From: Bog-473 sp963728845
GTDB lineage: Bacteria; Actinomycetota; Acidimicrobiia; Acidimicrobiales; RAAP-2
NCBI GenBank assembly: GCA_963728845.1
Contig: CAVSLS010000041.1
Coordinates: 186,001 to 250,000, forward strand
Direction: 5' to 3'
DNA: 64,000 bases
Positions 55,578 through 64,000 of the stretch are shown piece after piece. Within the stretch, counting starts at the first letter, position 1. Every line of letters starts with the position of its first letter. The translations under genes were made by a program, and so were the position numbers. The notes under the pieces were generated by a model that searched no databases, was not told the origin of the DNA, and saw nothing but the letters and a program-made list of their open reading frames with translations.

Positions 55578-56188
55578 CAGGTGCGGACCGGCCGTGCCGT
55601 CGTCGGCCGTGCCTCCGCGCCGGAGCGGCGCGAGCGCAGGTTGCGGTTCTTGATCCGGTTGCCGCACACGGCCATGTCGCACCACGCGCCGCGACCTGCA
55701 TGGGAGCGGTCGTAGTAGGCCCATTTGCACTCGGGATTCCGGCACGCCTTCAGCCGGTCCCAGGTCCCGTCGCCCTGCGCGTCCCGGATGACGAGGAGGA
55801 GCCGTGCCAGCCACGGCGTCCCCGCCCCGTCGTCGGGCCGCACCTCGACCGTCCCGGGGGCCCGCACGATGGGCAGGAATCGGCACTCCTGTGCGAGCAG
55901 GCGCAACGGCTGCAGCGCGGAGGGCTCGGGGGCCGGGCCGCCGCCGTTGTGGACGAGCATGGCGCGGATCCCCTCCCGGACCGCGCGCGCGGCGGCGATG
56001 TCGGACTCGTCGGCGGCGGGCCGATCGAGCAGCCCCGCCTCGTACAGCCACCGGCCCGCGACCTCCGGATCACCCAGCAGGTCAGTTCCCGCATCGGCCT
56101 CCCAGGTGTTCACGAAGGACTGCACGAGCAGCAGCGGCATGGGAGCGGGCTTGGTCTCGGTGTCCGGGACCCAGGCTGGGAGGGTCAT
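55577..56188 (-). CDS. CGNR zinc-finger transcriptional regulator
   Basis: 203 residues. N-terminal ABATE stress domain (LVQSFVNTWEADAGTDLLGD) and C-terminal CGNR zinc finger: ACRNPECKWAYYDRS followed by WCDMAVCGNRIKNRN, giving the C-x4-C...C-x4-CGNR arrangement. Such proteins are DNA-binding regulators in actinobacteria. The following gene scpB is coupled by a one-base overlap. The divergent upstream region (56,189-56,260) holds an inverted repeat TGACCGGTCATG / CATGACGGTCA, a candidate operator. Confidence 0.9.
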   Translation of the reverse strand: MTLPAWVPDTETKPAPMPLLLVQSFVNTWEADAGTDLLGDPEVAGRWLYEAGLLDRPAADESDIAAARAVREGIRAMLVHNGGGPAPEPSALQPLRLLAQECRFLPIVRAPGTVEVRPDDGAGTPWLARLLLVIRDAQGDGTWDRLKACRNPECKWAYYDRSHAGRGAWCDMAVCGNRIKNRNLRSRRSGAEARPTTARPVRT

Positions 56189-56226
56189 GGCCTTATGATA
56201 GCCGGAGTAACCTGTAAAAGTACTTG

Positions 56227-56250
56227 ACCGGTCATGCCATGACGGTCATA
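56227..56250. promoter_or_regulatory. Candidate operator of the CGNR regulator
   Basis: TGACCGGTCATG and CATGACGGTCA form an imperfect inverted repeat (one inserted base) in the 72-bp divergent region, amid A/T-rich promoter-like sequence. It may be where the CGNR protein controls scpB and the divergent gene. Confidence 0.4.
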
Positions 56251-56260
56251 ATGGGATTTG

Positions 56261-56758
56261 ATGGTCACTCTGAGCAGCCATTCGGGCACACCGATGATCG
56301 TGGTGCTGGAGCAGGGCGCCGGTCTCGGACTACGGCGCGTGCGGGTGCGGGACCGTCTCGGGGCCCGGATCCGGAGATCGGCGCTCGACCTGGAGCTCGC
56401 GGCCGGCGCGTCCCCGGAGTCGAGCGTCGCCCTCGCCGTCCACGCCCGCTTCCTCTGCCGGCCCGAGCAGCGGCGGGTGTTGGGGCGCACCCTGACCCGG
56501 ATCGCCGCAGCCGCCGAGACTCCTGCGGCGAGACGGTCGAAGGCACCGCTCTCACTCCATTCGATCTCGCTGGCGCGCGCCGAGTTGGAGGCCGTCGTCG
56601 GTCGCCTCGTCGCGCCGGGCCCGGTCGGCGTGCGGGGCGTGGCCCGGATCAGGAACCTGCTGGCGGACGGCACCGGTCCCCTGTACCGGGCATCGGGTGC
56701 CGGGCACCTGCGCGACGAGCTCGTGGCCGCACTGCTGGCCATGGACCCGCACGGATGA
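56261..56758 (+). CDS. Hypothetical protein, arginine/alanine-rich
   Basis: 165 residues from ATG 56261 (TTG 56258 is also possible). Two halves with similar motifs, RLGARIRRSALDLELAAGA and RIAAAAETPAARRSKAPL, then a repeated RLVAPGPVGVRGVARI region. Mostly helical, with no membrane segment or cysteine cluster (one Cys). I recall similar unnamed actinobacterial proteins of about 150-180 residues but cannot give a family. It is divergent from the CGNR gene and ends just before the tRNA-Thr remnant. Function unknown. Confidence 0.7.
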   Translation: MVTLSSHSGTPMIVVLEQGAGLGLRRVRVRDRLGARIRRSALDLELAAGASPESSVALAVHARFLCRPEQRRVLGRTLTRIAAAAETPAARRSKAPLSLHSISLARAELEAVVGRLVAPGPVGVRGVARIRNLLADGTGPLYRASGAGHLRDELVAALLAMDPHG

Positions 56759-56773
56759 ACGTCGCCCGGTGTA

Positions 56774-56818
56774 TGGAGCCTGAGAGGAGATTCGAACTCC
56801 TGACGTGCGCATTACGAG
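56774..56818 (-). tRNA. tRNA-Thr(CGU) 3' half, attachment-site remnant
   Basis: Read on the minus strand: anticodon loop CTCGTAA (CGU), 3' anticodon stem TGCGC, variable loop, T-arm AGGAG-TTCGAAT-CTCCT, acceptor CTCAGGC, discriminator T and encoded CCA. The 5' half is missing; the sequence before CTCGTAA (CCTCC) does not pair with TGCGC. The cut at the anticodon loop and the intact 3' end are those of a tRNA-targeting integrase site. This would be attR, with the intact tRNA at the other element end, outside the window to the right. Confidence 0.85.
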
Positions 56819-57171
56819 GGAGGTTTCCGGAATCCCCCTAAGTCCGAGCGAGTCTCGACAAGTCTCAGTCTGTCCTGGTCAAACGGTTACGGCGGCAGAA
56901 GCTTGAGAATGGCAGGGACAAGGAGGGACTGACCGAGACCCAAATTGTTGGGACGAAGTTGGGACGGAACCAGCCAGTTCCTGAAGCGCCGTTGCAATCA
57001 AGGCCGGCCAACGGCCGCCTGAAGCGTGTGCCTTGACGGCGACCCGACCGGTCAGACAATGGAACAGGATCTCCGTTAGGAGGTCCTGTATGAACTTTCT
57101 TGACGGCCACTGACTGGAAGCTGCGAATCAAACCTAGGAACAGCAGCCGGTGGATCCGCACCTTCGCGGTA
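56819..57171. other. Gap with no recognisable gene
   Basis: 350 bp inside the island edge. It is less GC-rich than the core. It holds short direct repeats (TTGGGACGA and TTGGGACGG near 56950) of the sort expected at integrase arm sites, but no integrase gene. A 130-codon minus-strand frame here is not like any protein I know and overlaps the LLM gene end. Confidence 0.5.
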
Positions 57172-57998
57172 TCAACCGAACCCCAGTATCTGAGCGAGCC
57201 GCCGCATCGACTCGAGCCACGAATCGAGATCATTACGCCAAGGGGCCGCAACGACATGCTGAACGCCAGCCCGCTCGAAAGCGATCCGTTCGGCGGCGAT
57301 CTCGGACGGATCCATCCCCAGGGGATCCCAACCCGTCCTCAGCGAAATGGTGAAGACGCGGAATCCGGATGGTCCTCTCGAAGGCGGTGAATCGGCGCGG
57401 TGACCGTGTCCGGTTTCAGGCCGATGACCTGGAATCCTGAACCGAAGCGCGCCGCCCGGCGGTAGGCCGCCTCGCTGGAGCCCCCAACCCACATTGCGAT
57501 TGGGTGTGCAGGCTTCGGCAGCACCCGCACTTCGTCGAGCTCGTAGAAACTCCCCTTAAAGTTCGTCGGGTCTGTCGTCCAACACGCCCGCAGGATTTCG
57601 AGAATTTCGTTTGTACGTAGACCACGGTTGGGGAATGGCTGCCCAAGAACGTCGAACTCGGCCTCACTCCAACCTACGCCCACCACAAGTCGCAGGCGAC
57701 CTTCACTCAGCGCGTCGAGGGACGCTGTGGCGTTCGCCAACCAGACGGGGTGGTACTGACTCGCGACAAGGACGCTCGTACCGAGCCCGATCTTGCTTGT
57801 CACGGCCGCGGCGGTGGCAAGCGTGAGAAACGGATCGAACAGGTGTGGCGACGGGTAGGACTGGCTTGCCGGCTGAGAGACGTGGTCGCTCACCCAGACA
57901 TCGTCGAAGCCGAGCTCTTCCGCGAGGCAGGCGGCACGTCGGATCGACTGCCCGCTGCCGGCCCGTCCGTATTGCGGCAGGTGGATACCAAATTGCAT
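57172..57998 (-). CDS. LLM-class F420-dependent oxidoreductase (frame interrupted)
   Basis: About 275 residues. N-terminus MQFGIHLPQYGRAG, AEELGFDDVWVSDHV, LATAAAVTSKIGLGTSVLV, LVVGVGWSEAEFDVLG, RVLPKPAHPIAMWVGG are the luciferase-like F420 family pattern (TIM barrel). The frame changes near 57375; the C-terminal segment continues GPSGFRVFTISLRTGWD and VVAAPWRNDLDSWLESM. The subgroup is that of probable F420-dependent enzymes in actinobacteria; the substrate is unknown. It is the first gene after the island edge and stands alone from the amidohydrolase by 90 bp. Confidence 0.82.
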
Positions 57999-58088
57999 CA
58001 GCGGACCTCGAGCGTGGCTATGTGGCAGTTGTCCGGAACCGCACTCCTCACCGATGCCCAAGGGAGCCGTGGTGAGTCGATCACGGCG

Positions 58089-59330
58089 CTACCGACGGCC
58101 CTGCGCCGAGAGCGCCATGGACACTGCCTCATCAGGAAGCTCCTCAGGGTCGAGGGTCCGATTGAGCTCCTCCACCGACGGACCTATATCGCGAGCGACG
58201 AGGCCAAGTTGCTCCACGTCGAATCCGTAGGCTTGGGCCGCATTCAGCCCAAGCATGTGCTCCACCTCGTCTTGAGTGATACCGGCGAAGGTGAGTTGCA
58301 GTGCTTCACGGGTGTAGGGGTGGGTCCCCTCGGTGTGCGGATAGTCAGCTCCCCACATGACCGTTCCGACTCCGATCTCATGACGGTTGCGGCAGTCGGC
58401 AGGCGACATGAAGCTGGCTCCGAGGAAACACTGCCGAGCCCAGTACTCGCTGGGTTGGAGAGGGATGGACTCACGGACGTAGGAACCAAAGAAGGACTCC
58501 ACGGACCCATCTTTTGCACCCACGGCCATCCGGTGGAACATGTCGAGCTGTTTGAGCTGCTCCGGTATCAGCAAGTTGCCGGTCTCCGTGAACGCAAAGG
58601 TCAAGTCTGGGTGTCGTTCCATGACGCCGCTGAAGATGAGACGCGTGAGTGGGCGAAGGCCATACCACCCGATCTCGACGAACATGATCATGCCGGTCGA
58701 TGGATACAGGCCGAGGTTCGGGAGGCCACCACCGCCGTGGGTGTTCACAACGACCCCGAGCTCCTCGCATATGTTCCACAGCGGCTCATAGTCCGGTGCG
58801 TGGATCGGTGGGACGGTTGAGTGAGGAGCCGGATTTGGAAGGAGGATGCCGCCGAACAGGCCGGCTTCCCTGGCCCATCCGACTTCGTTGATCGCCCGGT
58901 CCACGTCATCGAGCAGGATTTGGGCTACCCCGGCCCGCCTACCCGGGAGTTCGGCGCAGAAGTCTGCGAGCCAGCGGTTGTGGGCCCGGATGCCGGCCCA
59001 TCGCAGTTCGAGCTCATAGTCGGAGGAGGGGTCGGGAGCGCTGAACAAGGGGTGGCCCACATAGAAGGGCGGGATGGTATTGGGAAAGATGACCTCGCCG
59101 ACGATGCCGTCACCCTCCAGATCCTCTTGACGAACGGCGCCATCGAAGTTTCGACGGTAGTCCCTCGACTCGGTGTCGTCGAGGTCGGAGTATGGGTTCT
59201 TGAATTGCTCGGCCCAGTGGTCGAACTCAACGAGATAGCTCGCTTCGAGGTAGTCCCGATAGACATCGAGGGGGGCGCCGGCGTGGCAATCTGATGAGAC
59301 GACGATGTAGCGATCAGCCTCACGGGTCAT
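58089..59330 (-). CDS. Amidohydrolase family metal-dependent hydrolase
   Basis: 413 residues of the amidohydrolase_2 superfamily. YIVVSSDCHAGAPLDVYRDYLE (start with D-x-H), GLFGGILLPNPAPH, VVVNTHGGGGLPN (metal His), TFAFTETGNLLIPEQL and VMWGADYPHTEGTHPYT (metal Asp). Such proteins decarboxylate or hydrolyse small aromatic and heterocyclic acids. It overlaps the MMPL gene by 4 bp at its start. A truncated paralogue is at 62,730. Intact. Confidence 0.86.
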   Translation of the reverse strand: MTREADRYIVVSSDCHAGAPLDVYRDYLEASYLVEFDHWAEQFKNPYSDLDDTESRDYRRNFDGAVRQEDLEGDGIVGEVIFPNTIPPFYVGHPLFSAPDPSSDYELELRWAGIRAHNRWLADFCAELPGRRAGVAQILLDDVDRAINEVGWAREAGLFGGILLPNPAPHSTVPPIHAPDYEPLWNICEELGVVVNTHGGGGLPNLGLYPSTGMIMFVEIGWYGLRPLTRLIFSGVMERHPDLTFAFTETGNLLIPEQLKQLDMFHRMAVGAKDGSVESFFGSYVRESIPLQPSEYWARQCFLGASFMSPADCRNRHEIGVGTVMWGADYPHTEGTHPYTREALQLTFAGITQDEVEHMLGLNAAQAYGFDVEQLGLVARDIGPSVEELNRTLDPEELPDEAVSMALSAQGRR

Positions 59331-61982
59331 CGTTGATCCTCTCTCTCGCTGGCTGTCGGGCCAGACGTCTCCGGTGCTGGGCCAACTGGGCTCATGTCAT
59401 CGAACGACATTGGTCGTTGCTGACGGCCGCGAACCACGTTGCTTTCGGAAGTGGCGTCCATGCCTAGAACACCACCTCTTGTCCACGGTTTTGACCCCAG
59501 CGTGTCTTCTCCCTGATTCTCCCCGCTCCGCTCGCCGGCTGGAGCTTCGAATTCCGATCGAACCTCGACGACATTCTTGAACTCAATCGGGTCGGGCGCG
59601 GCCCTGAGGAGTCCCCTCGAGATCCAGCCATGGGACTCCTCGGCCCAGACGAGGACAGGGGGCAACACGACCAGCGCGCTGAGGAGAGCCAACGTGACGT
59701 TGAGCGCCATGACGATTCCGAAGTCCCTCAGCATCGGCATGGGAGAGGTGGCGACGACCACGATGCCGGCGACCACCGTCAAGGCCGAAACCAAGAAGGC
59801 TCGGCCAGTCCGGCTCGCGGTAACGGTCATCGCATCTCGCGGGGAGCGTCCACGGTTACGTTCCTCGACGAAGCGCAGCAGGATCAGGGAGGTGAACTCC
59901 GTGCACACGGCGACTACCAGCGGTCCGCTGACCGCAGTGAGCGGGCTGAGAGTGACATTGAACGCGATAGCAGCCAGCGTGACCGCACCTACGGCGATGA
60001 GGACGGGCGTCAACGAGATGAGTGACCGGATCAGGCTGCGCAGGCGCACGGCAAGAAAGAGGCCGACGAAGAGGAGCGCTAGATAGGTGAGCAAGGCGCG
60101 TGTCCTCGCGAGATTGTCGAGGAGTCCCACGCTGACTACGCCAATTCCTCCAGGAGCAGACGTGATGCCGCTCGGAGGCGGCGCGTCGTGCTGCAGATTG
60201 TCGATTACCGGTTCGAGCGCGGTGAAATCATTGGTGCGTGACAAGAGGATGACGTTGAGCGCGTCGCCGTGGACCAGCGTCTTCTTGAGTTCGGTCGGAG
60301 CCAGTTCGTAGAACTGCTTGACCTGTACCGCCGTCGGCGGGACGAAATCGGCGCCTGGTATCGTCAAGAAGTCATCGGCGCTCGAGACGACTCCCGCACC
60401 GGGGAAGAGTACGTCGCCGTATTTGAGGGCCTCGGTCTCGGTGAGCCTGCTCACGTAGTCGACGGTTTGGGGACTGAAGGGATGCTTCGACTCGACCACC
60501 ATTCCGATTTGGTTGTCCGACCCTGTCACCGCTTCGAGAGCGTCGATCTGGCGCACGGACATCGAGTTCGGGTCGAGCCATTTGATCGGGTCGGGCTGAA
60601 TGACCAGCCGTCCCTCGAATATCACCCCGGCGGCGAACACCAGTGCGGCCACGAGGATGAGAGGCAGGGCAGCCCGAGATGAGAGGCCGCTGAGACGCAC
60701 AACCAGCCGTCCGAGCGAGCCGATACCCCGATCGACGGGCGGTGTCGGGGATCGATACTCGCGGATGCCGAGGATGGCCAGGGTGAGCATCAGGCTGCAG
60801 ACGCACACGGCGATGATGCCGATGACCATGAGCGAGCCGAACTGGCGCACGGCTGGAACCTTGGAGAACCACAGCGCTGCGAACGCGAACACCGCGTCGA
60901 ACGTCACGATGAGCAGTGCCGGACCAAGTCCTCGGGCCGCCGCCTGGATCGGGTGTCCAGCCCGGTTCACCCGCACCTCTTCTTCGATACGCGCGATGCA
61001 TCTGGATGGAGTAGTCCATGCCCACACCCATGAGGACAGGGATGGCGGTGAGGGTGGCAAACGTGAGTGGGATGCCGAAATAGCCCACCAATCCGAAGGC
61101 CCAGATCATCCCGACGCCGAGCACGGCGAAGGGCAGGAGCCGCCAGCGCACCCTGAAAGCCACGATCAAGATCAACGCCATGAGAACAGCGGCCAGCAGG
61201 ATCAGGGTCCGCAACGCGCTGCGCACGTAGTCGTTGATGTCCTTTTCGATCTCGGGAACGCCCGTGGTGATGGTGGTCGCGTTCTGGTAGTGGGCCGAGA
61301 CCGTGATCCTCTCGACAGATGCCGCCGCGTCGAGTTCCTGGTTGAAGCTGAGGTTCGGCTTCAAGAAGACCGCCATGAGGACGTGCCGCTCGTCGGGGAC
61401 GAAGCCCTTAACCTCCTCGCGAAGCGAACCATTGGGTTCGTGAAGGACGAAGTGGATCCACTCCGGGTTGGACAGAACCCTTTGCGATGGCGCAATGGCA
61501 CCCAACTGGCGCGCCTCGGCGACGGCATAGGCCTCTCGGACCGCCCGCGAGTGCGCGCTCGGATCCCTCTGATACGCGGAGACGAACATCTGCGCGGTGA
61601 GGTTCTGACCGCCTTGAACCCTTGATGCGAACTCGAGCGCTGTCAGGGGTGACACGACGTTGAAGATCGATGGATTCTTGGCGAGTTCCTCATCCACGCT
61701 GCCCATCTCGACCTGGTTGGTCGGCGTCAAGAGGTCGTCCACGTTCGTGCCCGGCTTCATGGTGAAGAGCACTGCTATGGGGTCGCCCCCGAAGAGGCTC
61801 GTGTACTCCTGGTTGCCGATCGCCAAGGGGTCGTTGGCGTTGAGGTAGTCCGAATCGCCCGTCGAGAGGTGGACCGAGGACAGACCGACTCCGAGCACGA
61901 TCGTGATCGCCAGGCCGATGCACGCGACGACGCCGGCGTGCTTGCCAAGATTCAGTCCGAGCCATTCCCAGGTTCGCCGCAT
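59327..61982 (-). CDS. MMPL/RND family transporter (frame interrupted)
   Basis: About 885 residues joined. N-terminal helix WEWLGLNLGKHAGVVACIGL and a large periplasmic domain; the first transmembrane block (LILLAAVLMALILIVAFRVRW) and YFGIPLTFATLTAIPVLMGVGMDYSIQMH, after which the frame changes near 60990-61015 and IEEEVRVNRAGHPIQAA continues. The second half repeats the pattern (LLTYLALLFVGLFLAVRLRS). The C-terminal 90 residues are a hydrophilic tail. MMPL proteins export lipids in actinobacteria. Overlap with the amidohydrolase suggests coupling. Confidence 0.87.
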
Positions 61983-62012
61983 GCCCCTCAGCTCCAGCTT
62001 GCCGGCTCAGGT

Positions 62013-62024
62013 TTACAGCTGTAA
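62013..62024. promoter_or_regulatory. Palindrome TTACAGCTGTAA, candidate TetR operator
   Basis: Perfect 12-bp palindrome in the 100-bp divergent region between the MMPL and TetR genes, next to A/T-rich sequence CTGTCTGTCAA. TetR regulators usually bind such sites and repress the divergent transporter. Confidence 0.55.
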
Positions 62025-62082
62025 GACTGTCTGTCAACCACAAGGGAGGGCCCGGTGGAGACGCTGGCGCGAGTGCGTTGAC

Positions 62083-62733
62083 ATGACGTCGTTCGAGCTG
62101 GCCGAAACGTCGGCTCTTCCCATTTCTCCGCGTTCGTGCCAACTGAGTGATCGTCAGCTGGCGGTCAAGAAGAGGCTGCTCGAAGCGGGGCTCGAGCTGG
62201 TGTGCGAGATTGGTTACCTCGACCTGACGCTGCGCGCCGTCGCGACGCGAGCCGGAGCGACGCACACCACCGCCTACAACTACTTCGCGTCGAAGGCCCA
62301 CCTGGTAGCCGAGCTCTTCTACAGCGTCTTGCTCGCTGTGCCGACAGAGACGCCGGATCCGTCCGTGCCGCTTTCGGAACGGATCGCCGCTGCGCTCGGA
62401 GCAGTCGCACTCAAATTCGGGGAGGTCGAGGCGCTGGCGCGGGCTGGAAACGCCGCTCTCTATCAGGAGGAACCGGATGTTGTGCTGGTGCGGGGCGCGA
62501 TCGGGGCGGACTTGGTCCGCCGCATTGTGATCTCCTCGGGTGACGAAGCCGACGCTGAGCTGACGGAGCTCGCCATGATCACGTATATCGGAGCGCTGGA
62601 GTGGGCTGGTGCCGGTGCACTCAGTTACGACGAGGTAGGCACACGCATCGAACGGGTCGCTCGATACTTCGAGCTCGCAAAGGCGGCTGGGATCACGGGT
62701 TTAGTACCTCGAAGCCATGGGAGGAACAAATGA
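62083..62733 (+). CDS. TetR family transcriptional regulator
   Basis: 216 residues from ATG 62083. HTH at about residues 28-70: LLEAGLELVCEIGYLDLTLR, AVATRAGATHTTAYNYFASK. The C-terminal ligand domain has a small-molecule pocket type sequence, with AMITYIGALEWAGAGAL near the end. It is divergent from the MMPL gene and its stop overlaps the ATG of the truncated amidohydrolase (ATGA), so it may control both sides. Intact. Confidence 0.88.
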   Translation: MTSFELAETSALPISPRSCQLSDRQLAVKKRLLEAGLELVCEIGYLDLTLRAVATRAGATHTTAYNYFASKAHLVAELFYSVLLAVPTETPDPSVPLSERIAAALGAVALKFGEVEALARAGNAALYQEEPDVVLVRGAIGADLVRRIVISSGDEADAELTELAMITYIGALEWAGAGALSYDEVGTRIERVARYFELAKAAGITGLVPRSHGRNK

Positions 62734-62945
62734 GCAAGGTGATGCTGATCTCCAGCGACGGGCATGCCACAGCACGCCAGGAGGACTATCTGGACTACCT
62801 CGATCCCGAGATTCGCACGGACTTCAAGGAGTGGCTGGAGGGCACCGGTCCGGCCTATGTCGGAATCAATGCCCATCCGGACGTCGATCCTGCCGTGAAC
62901 TTCGATTTAGACGTCGAGACTGGACTCATCGAGCGGCAGGGCTTG
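62730..62945 (+). pseudogene. Truncated amidohydrolase, N-terminal part only
   Basis: ATG overlapping the TetR stop. The first 70 residues (KVMLISSDGHATARQEDYLD, DPEIRTDFKEWLEGTGPAYV, NFDLDVETGLIERQG) are like the start of the intact amidohydrolase at 58,089, including a DGH in place of DCH. After about 62,945 the similarity ends and the frame continues into unrelated low-complexity sequence. It is the 5' remnant of a gene broken by deletion or rearrangement. Confidence 0.7.
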
Positions 62946-63221
62946 TCAAGGGCAGCCCGGAGGCTTAGGGAGGACACGGAGCGAAGCGGCGTCCGCACCG
63001 GGCCCTTGACCAGTCGGACGAGAACGCGAGATCACAATGGGGTGGGCCAGGCCCTCGTGGCCGGCCTGGTTGCCTCTCTGATCCATTCGATTGTCGATTA
63101 TCTCCGCAGGGGGATTCGGTGGAGACGCGAGGTCCTCAGGTAACGAACTCGTCCCAGTAAGCCCCCTGAGTGCGTCGCCCCGTGCTCAGGCAGGCAGTCA
63201 CGACCGGGATACCCCTCACGC
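62946..63221. other. Gap with no recognisable gene
   Basis: Nothing conserved is seen. The first part is the non-homologous continuation of the broken amidohydrolase; the rest holds only shadow frames. Confidence 0.5.
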
Positions 63222-63734
63222 GTGACGAGCGAGCCCAGGTTCGGCAATATGAGACCAATGTCAACGAAACCAGTGCAGGATCAGATGATCGGCAACTACT
63301 GCTGGGGCTGCGGAGCAGACAATCCCGCGGGACTCCATCTAAAGAGCTACTGGGATGGCGAGATCGCTGTTGCCGAGTGGATTCCGAGCGACGAATACGC
63401 CGCCGGGCCACAGCATTTCCTAAATGGGGGGATCATCGCCACACTCCTCGACTGCCATGGCGTCTGCACGGCTATTTCGAGTGCTTACCAACGAGAAGCG
63501 CGAGATATTGGGACAGACCCCGAGATCTGGTATGCCACCACATCCATGTCAGTCGATTATCAGCGGCCTGTACCCATCAAGTCCACCGTCCGGCTCAGCG
63601 CTCGTGTCGTCGCACATGAAGATCGCATCACCACAGTGGCGTGTGTGCTCAGTTCCGACGCGAAGGACCGGGCCCAGGCGTCTGTCCGCTCCATCCGCGT
63701 GCCGGACGACTGGCGCCATGGCAAGAAGGGGTGA
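63222..63734 (+). CDS. PaaI-type hot-dog thioesterase
   Basis: 170 residues in the longest form (GTG 63222); ATG 63249 or ATG 63258 are alternative starts. N-terminal CWGCGADNPAGLHLKSYWDG, QHFLNGGIIATLLDCHGVC (active-site Asn-Gly-Gly and Asp), and MSVDYQRPVPIKSTVRLSARV. Thioesterases of this group hydrolyse aromatic or short acyl-CoA thioesters. The CWGC motif may be structural. Stands alone in the island. Confidence 0.85.
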   Translation: MTSEPRFGNMRPMSTKPVQDQMIGNYCWGCGADNPAGLHLKSYWDGEIAVAEWIPSDEYAAGPQHFLNGGIIATLLDCHGVCTAISSAYQREARDIGTDPEIWYATTSMSVDYQRPVPIKSTVRLSARVVAHEDRITTVACVLSSDAKDRAQASVRSIRVPDDWRHGKKG

Positions 63735-64000
63735 TGAACGCTGCGGCACAGCTGTTTGGGAACTGTCCCAGTTCGCTGCCGGACTGATGGCACACCTTCC
63801 ACTCGGATTTGGGCACGTTGATTGCCCCGCTCTATTGAGCGACAGGCCACTCGGAGCTCGCACTCATCCGATCGAGCAAGCCGACGGTGCCAACGAGGCG
63901 ACTCAGTGTCGAGAGCACATGGCGTGGAGGTCCTTGCCGGCTCTCCGGCGATGTGGGTCGTTCCCTCCGCCATCCATTGGGATGCGCACGGTCCTCTGAG
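63735..64000. other. End of window, no gene recognised
   Basis: No convincing reading frame on either strand. Short frames on the minus strand are shadows without family similarity. The next gene is presumably beyond 64,000. Confidence 0.5.

Noticed and set aside
56865..57257. A 130-codon minus-strand frame at the island edge
   Set aside because: No recognisable family, and it overlaps the C-terminal end of the LLM gene in another frame.

Overview
The window is GC-rich DNA of an actinobacterium, most plausibly an uncultivated or poorly studied high-GC lineage near Acidimicrobiia (this rank is an inference). The evidence is CarD, DisA, ClpC, an RsrA-type anti-sigma factor with its SigR-type ECF sigma factor, actinobacterial-type HemQ, GpgS, an F420-type LLM oxidoreductase, many GTG starts and very tight ATGA/GTGA operon junctions. 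Gene order from about 18 to 42 kb (rlmB-like, ispF, ispD, carD, disA, radA, clpC, lysS, coaX, panD, panC, DUF2520, folK, folB, folP, folE, hpt, tilS, zinc metalloprotease) closely follows the Rv3579c-Rv3626c region of Mycobacterium tuberculosis as I remember it, with nadB-nadC inserted and ftsH and cysS absent.

Layout. 0-9.2 kb: nickel-pincer cofactor genes larB and larC, a PLP decarboxylase, an amidase, a lipoprotein, an MFS exporter, GNAT and NUDIX proteins, and a LarE fused to a C-terminal NIL domain. 9.2-17.6 kb: hemQ, a solitary CIRCE-controlled groEL, thrC with a MoaD-like carrier, gpgS, a GT20 synthase and an otsB-like phosphatase around a decayed repeat-protein fragment, and a LytR_C membrane protein. 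17.6-27.7 kb: tRNA-Thr(UGU), mscL, isoprenoid genes, carD, disA, radA and clpC. 27.8-42.8 kb: a polyprenyl synthase and a long minus-strand run for lysine charging, CoA, NAD, folate, purine salvage and tRNA modification. 42.8-49.6 kb: P450, SDR, a znuACB-zur zinc operon, a MaoC hydratase and a MerR regulator. 49.6-56.8 kb: a pgeF-like gene, murL with murD2 (D-glutamate made on the peptidoglycan precursor), a CADD-like diiron protein (candidate p-aminobenzoate synthase), a membrane protein, and scpB with a CGNR regulator.

At 56,774-56,818 lies the 3' half of a tRNA-Thr(CGU) gene, cut exactly at the anticodon loop. Everything to its right is more A/T-rich and accessory (LLM oxidoreductase, amidohydrolases, MMPL transporter, TetR, thioesterase). 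I read this as the left end of an integrated element running beyond the window.

About twenty conserved genes, several normally essential (ispF, tilS, panD, murD2), carry one or two single-base frame changes while their protein similarity continues across the break. This looks like residual indel error in the assembly rather than gene decay. Such genes are given as one feature each with the break position noted.
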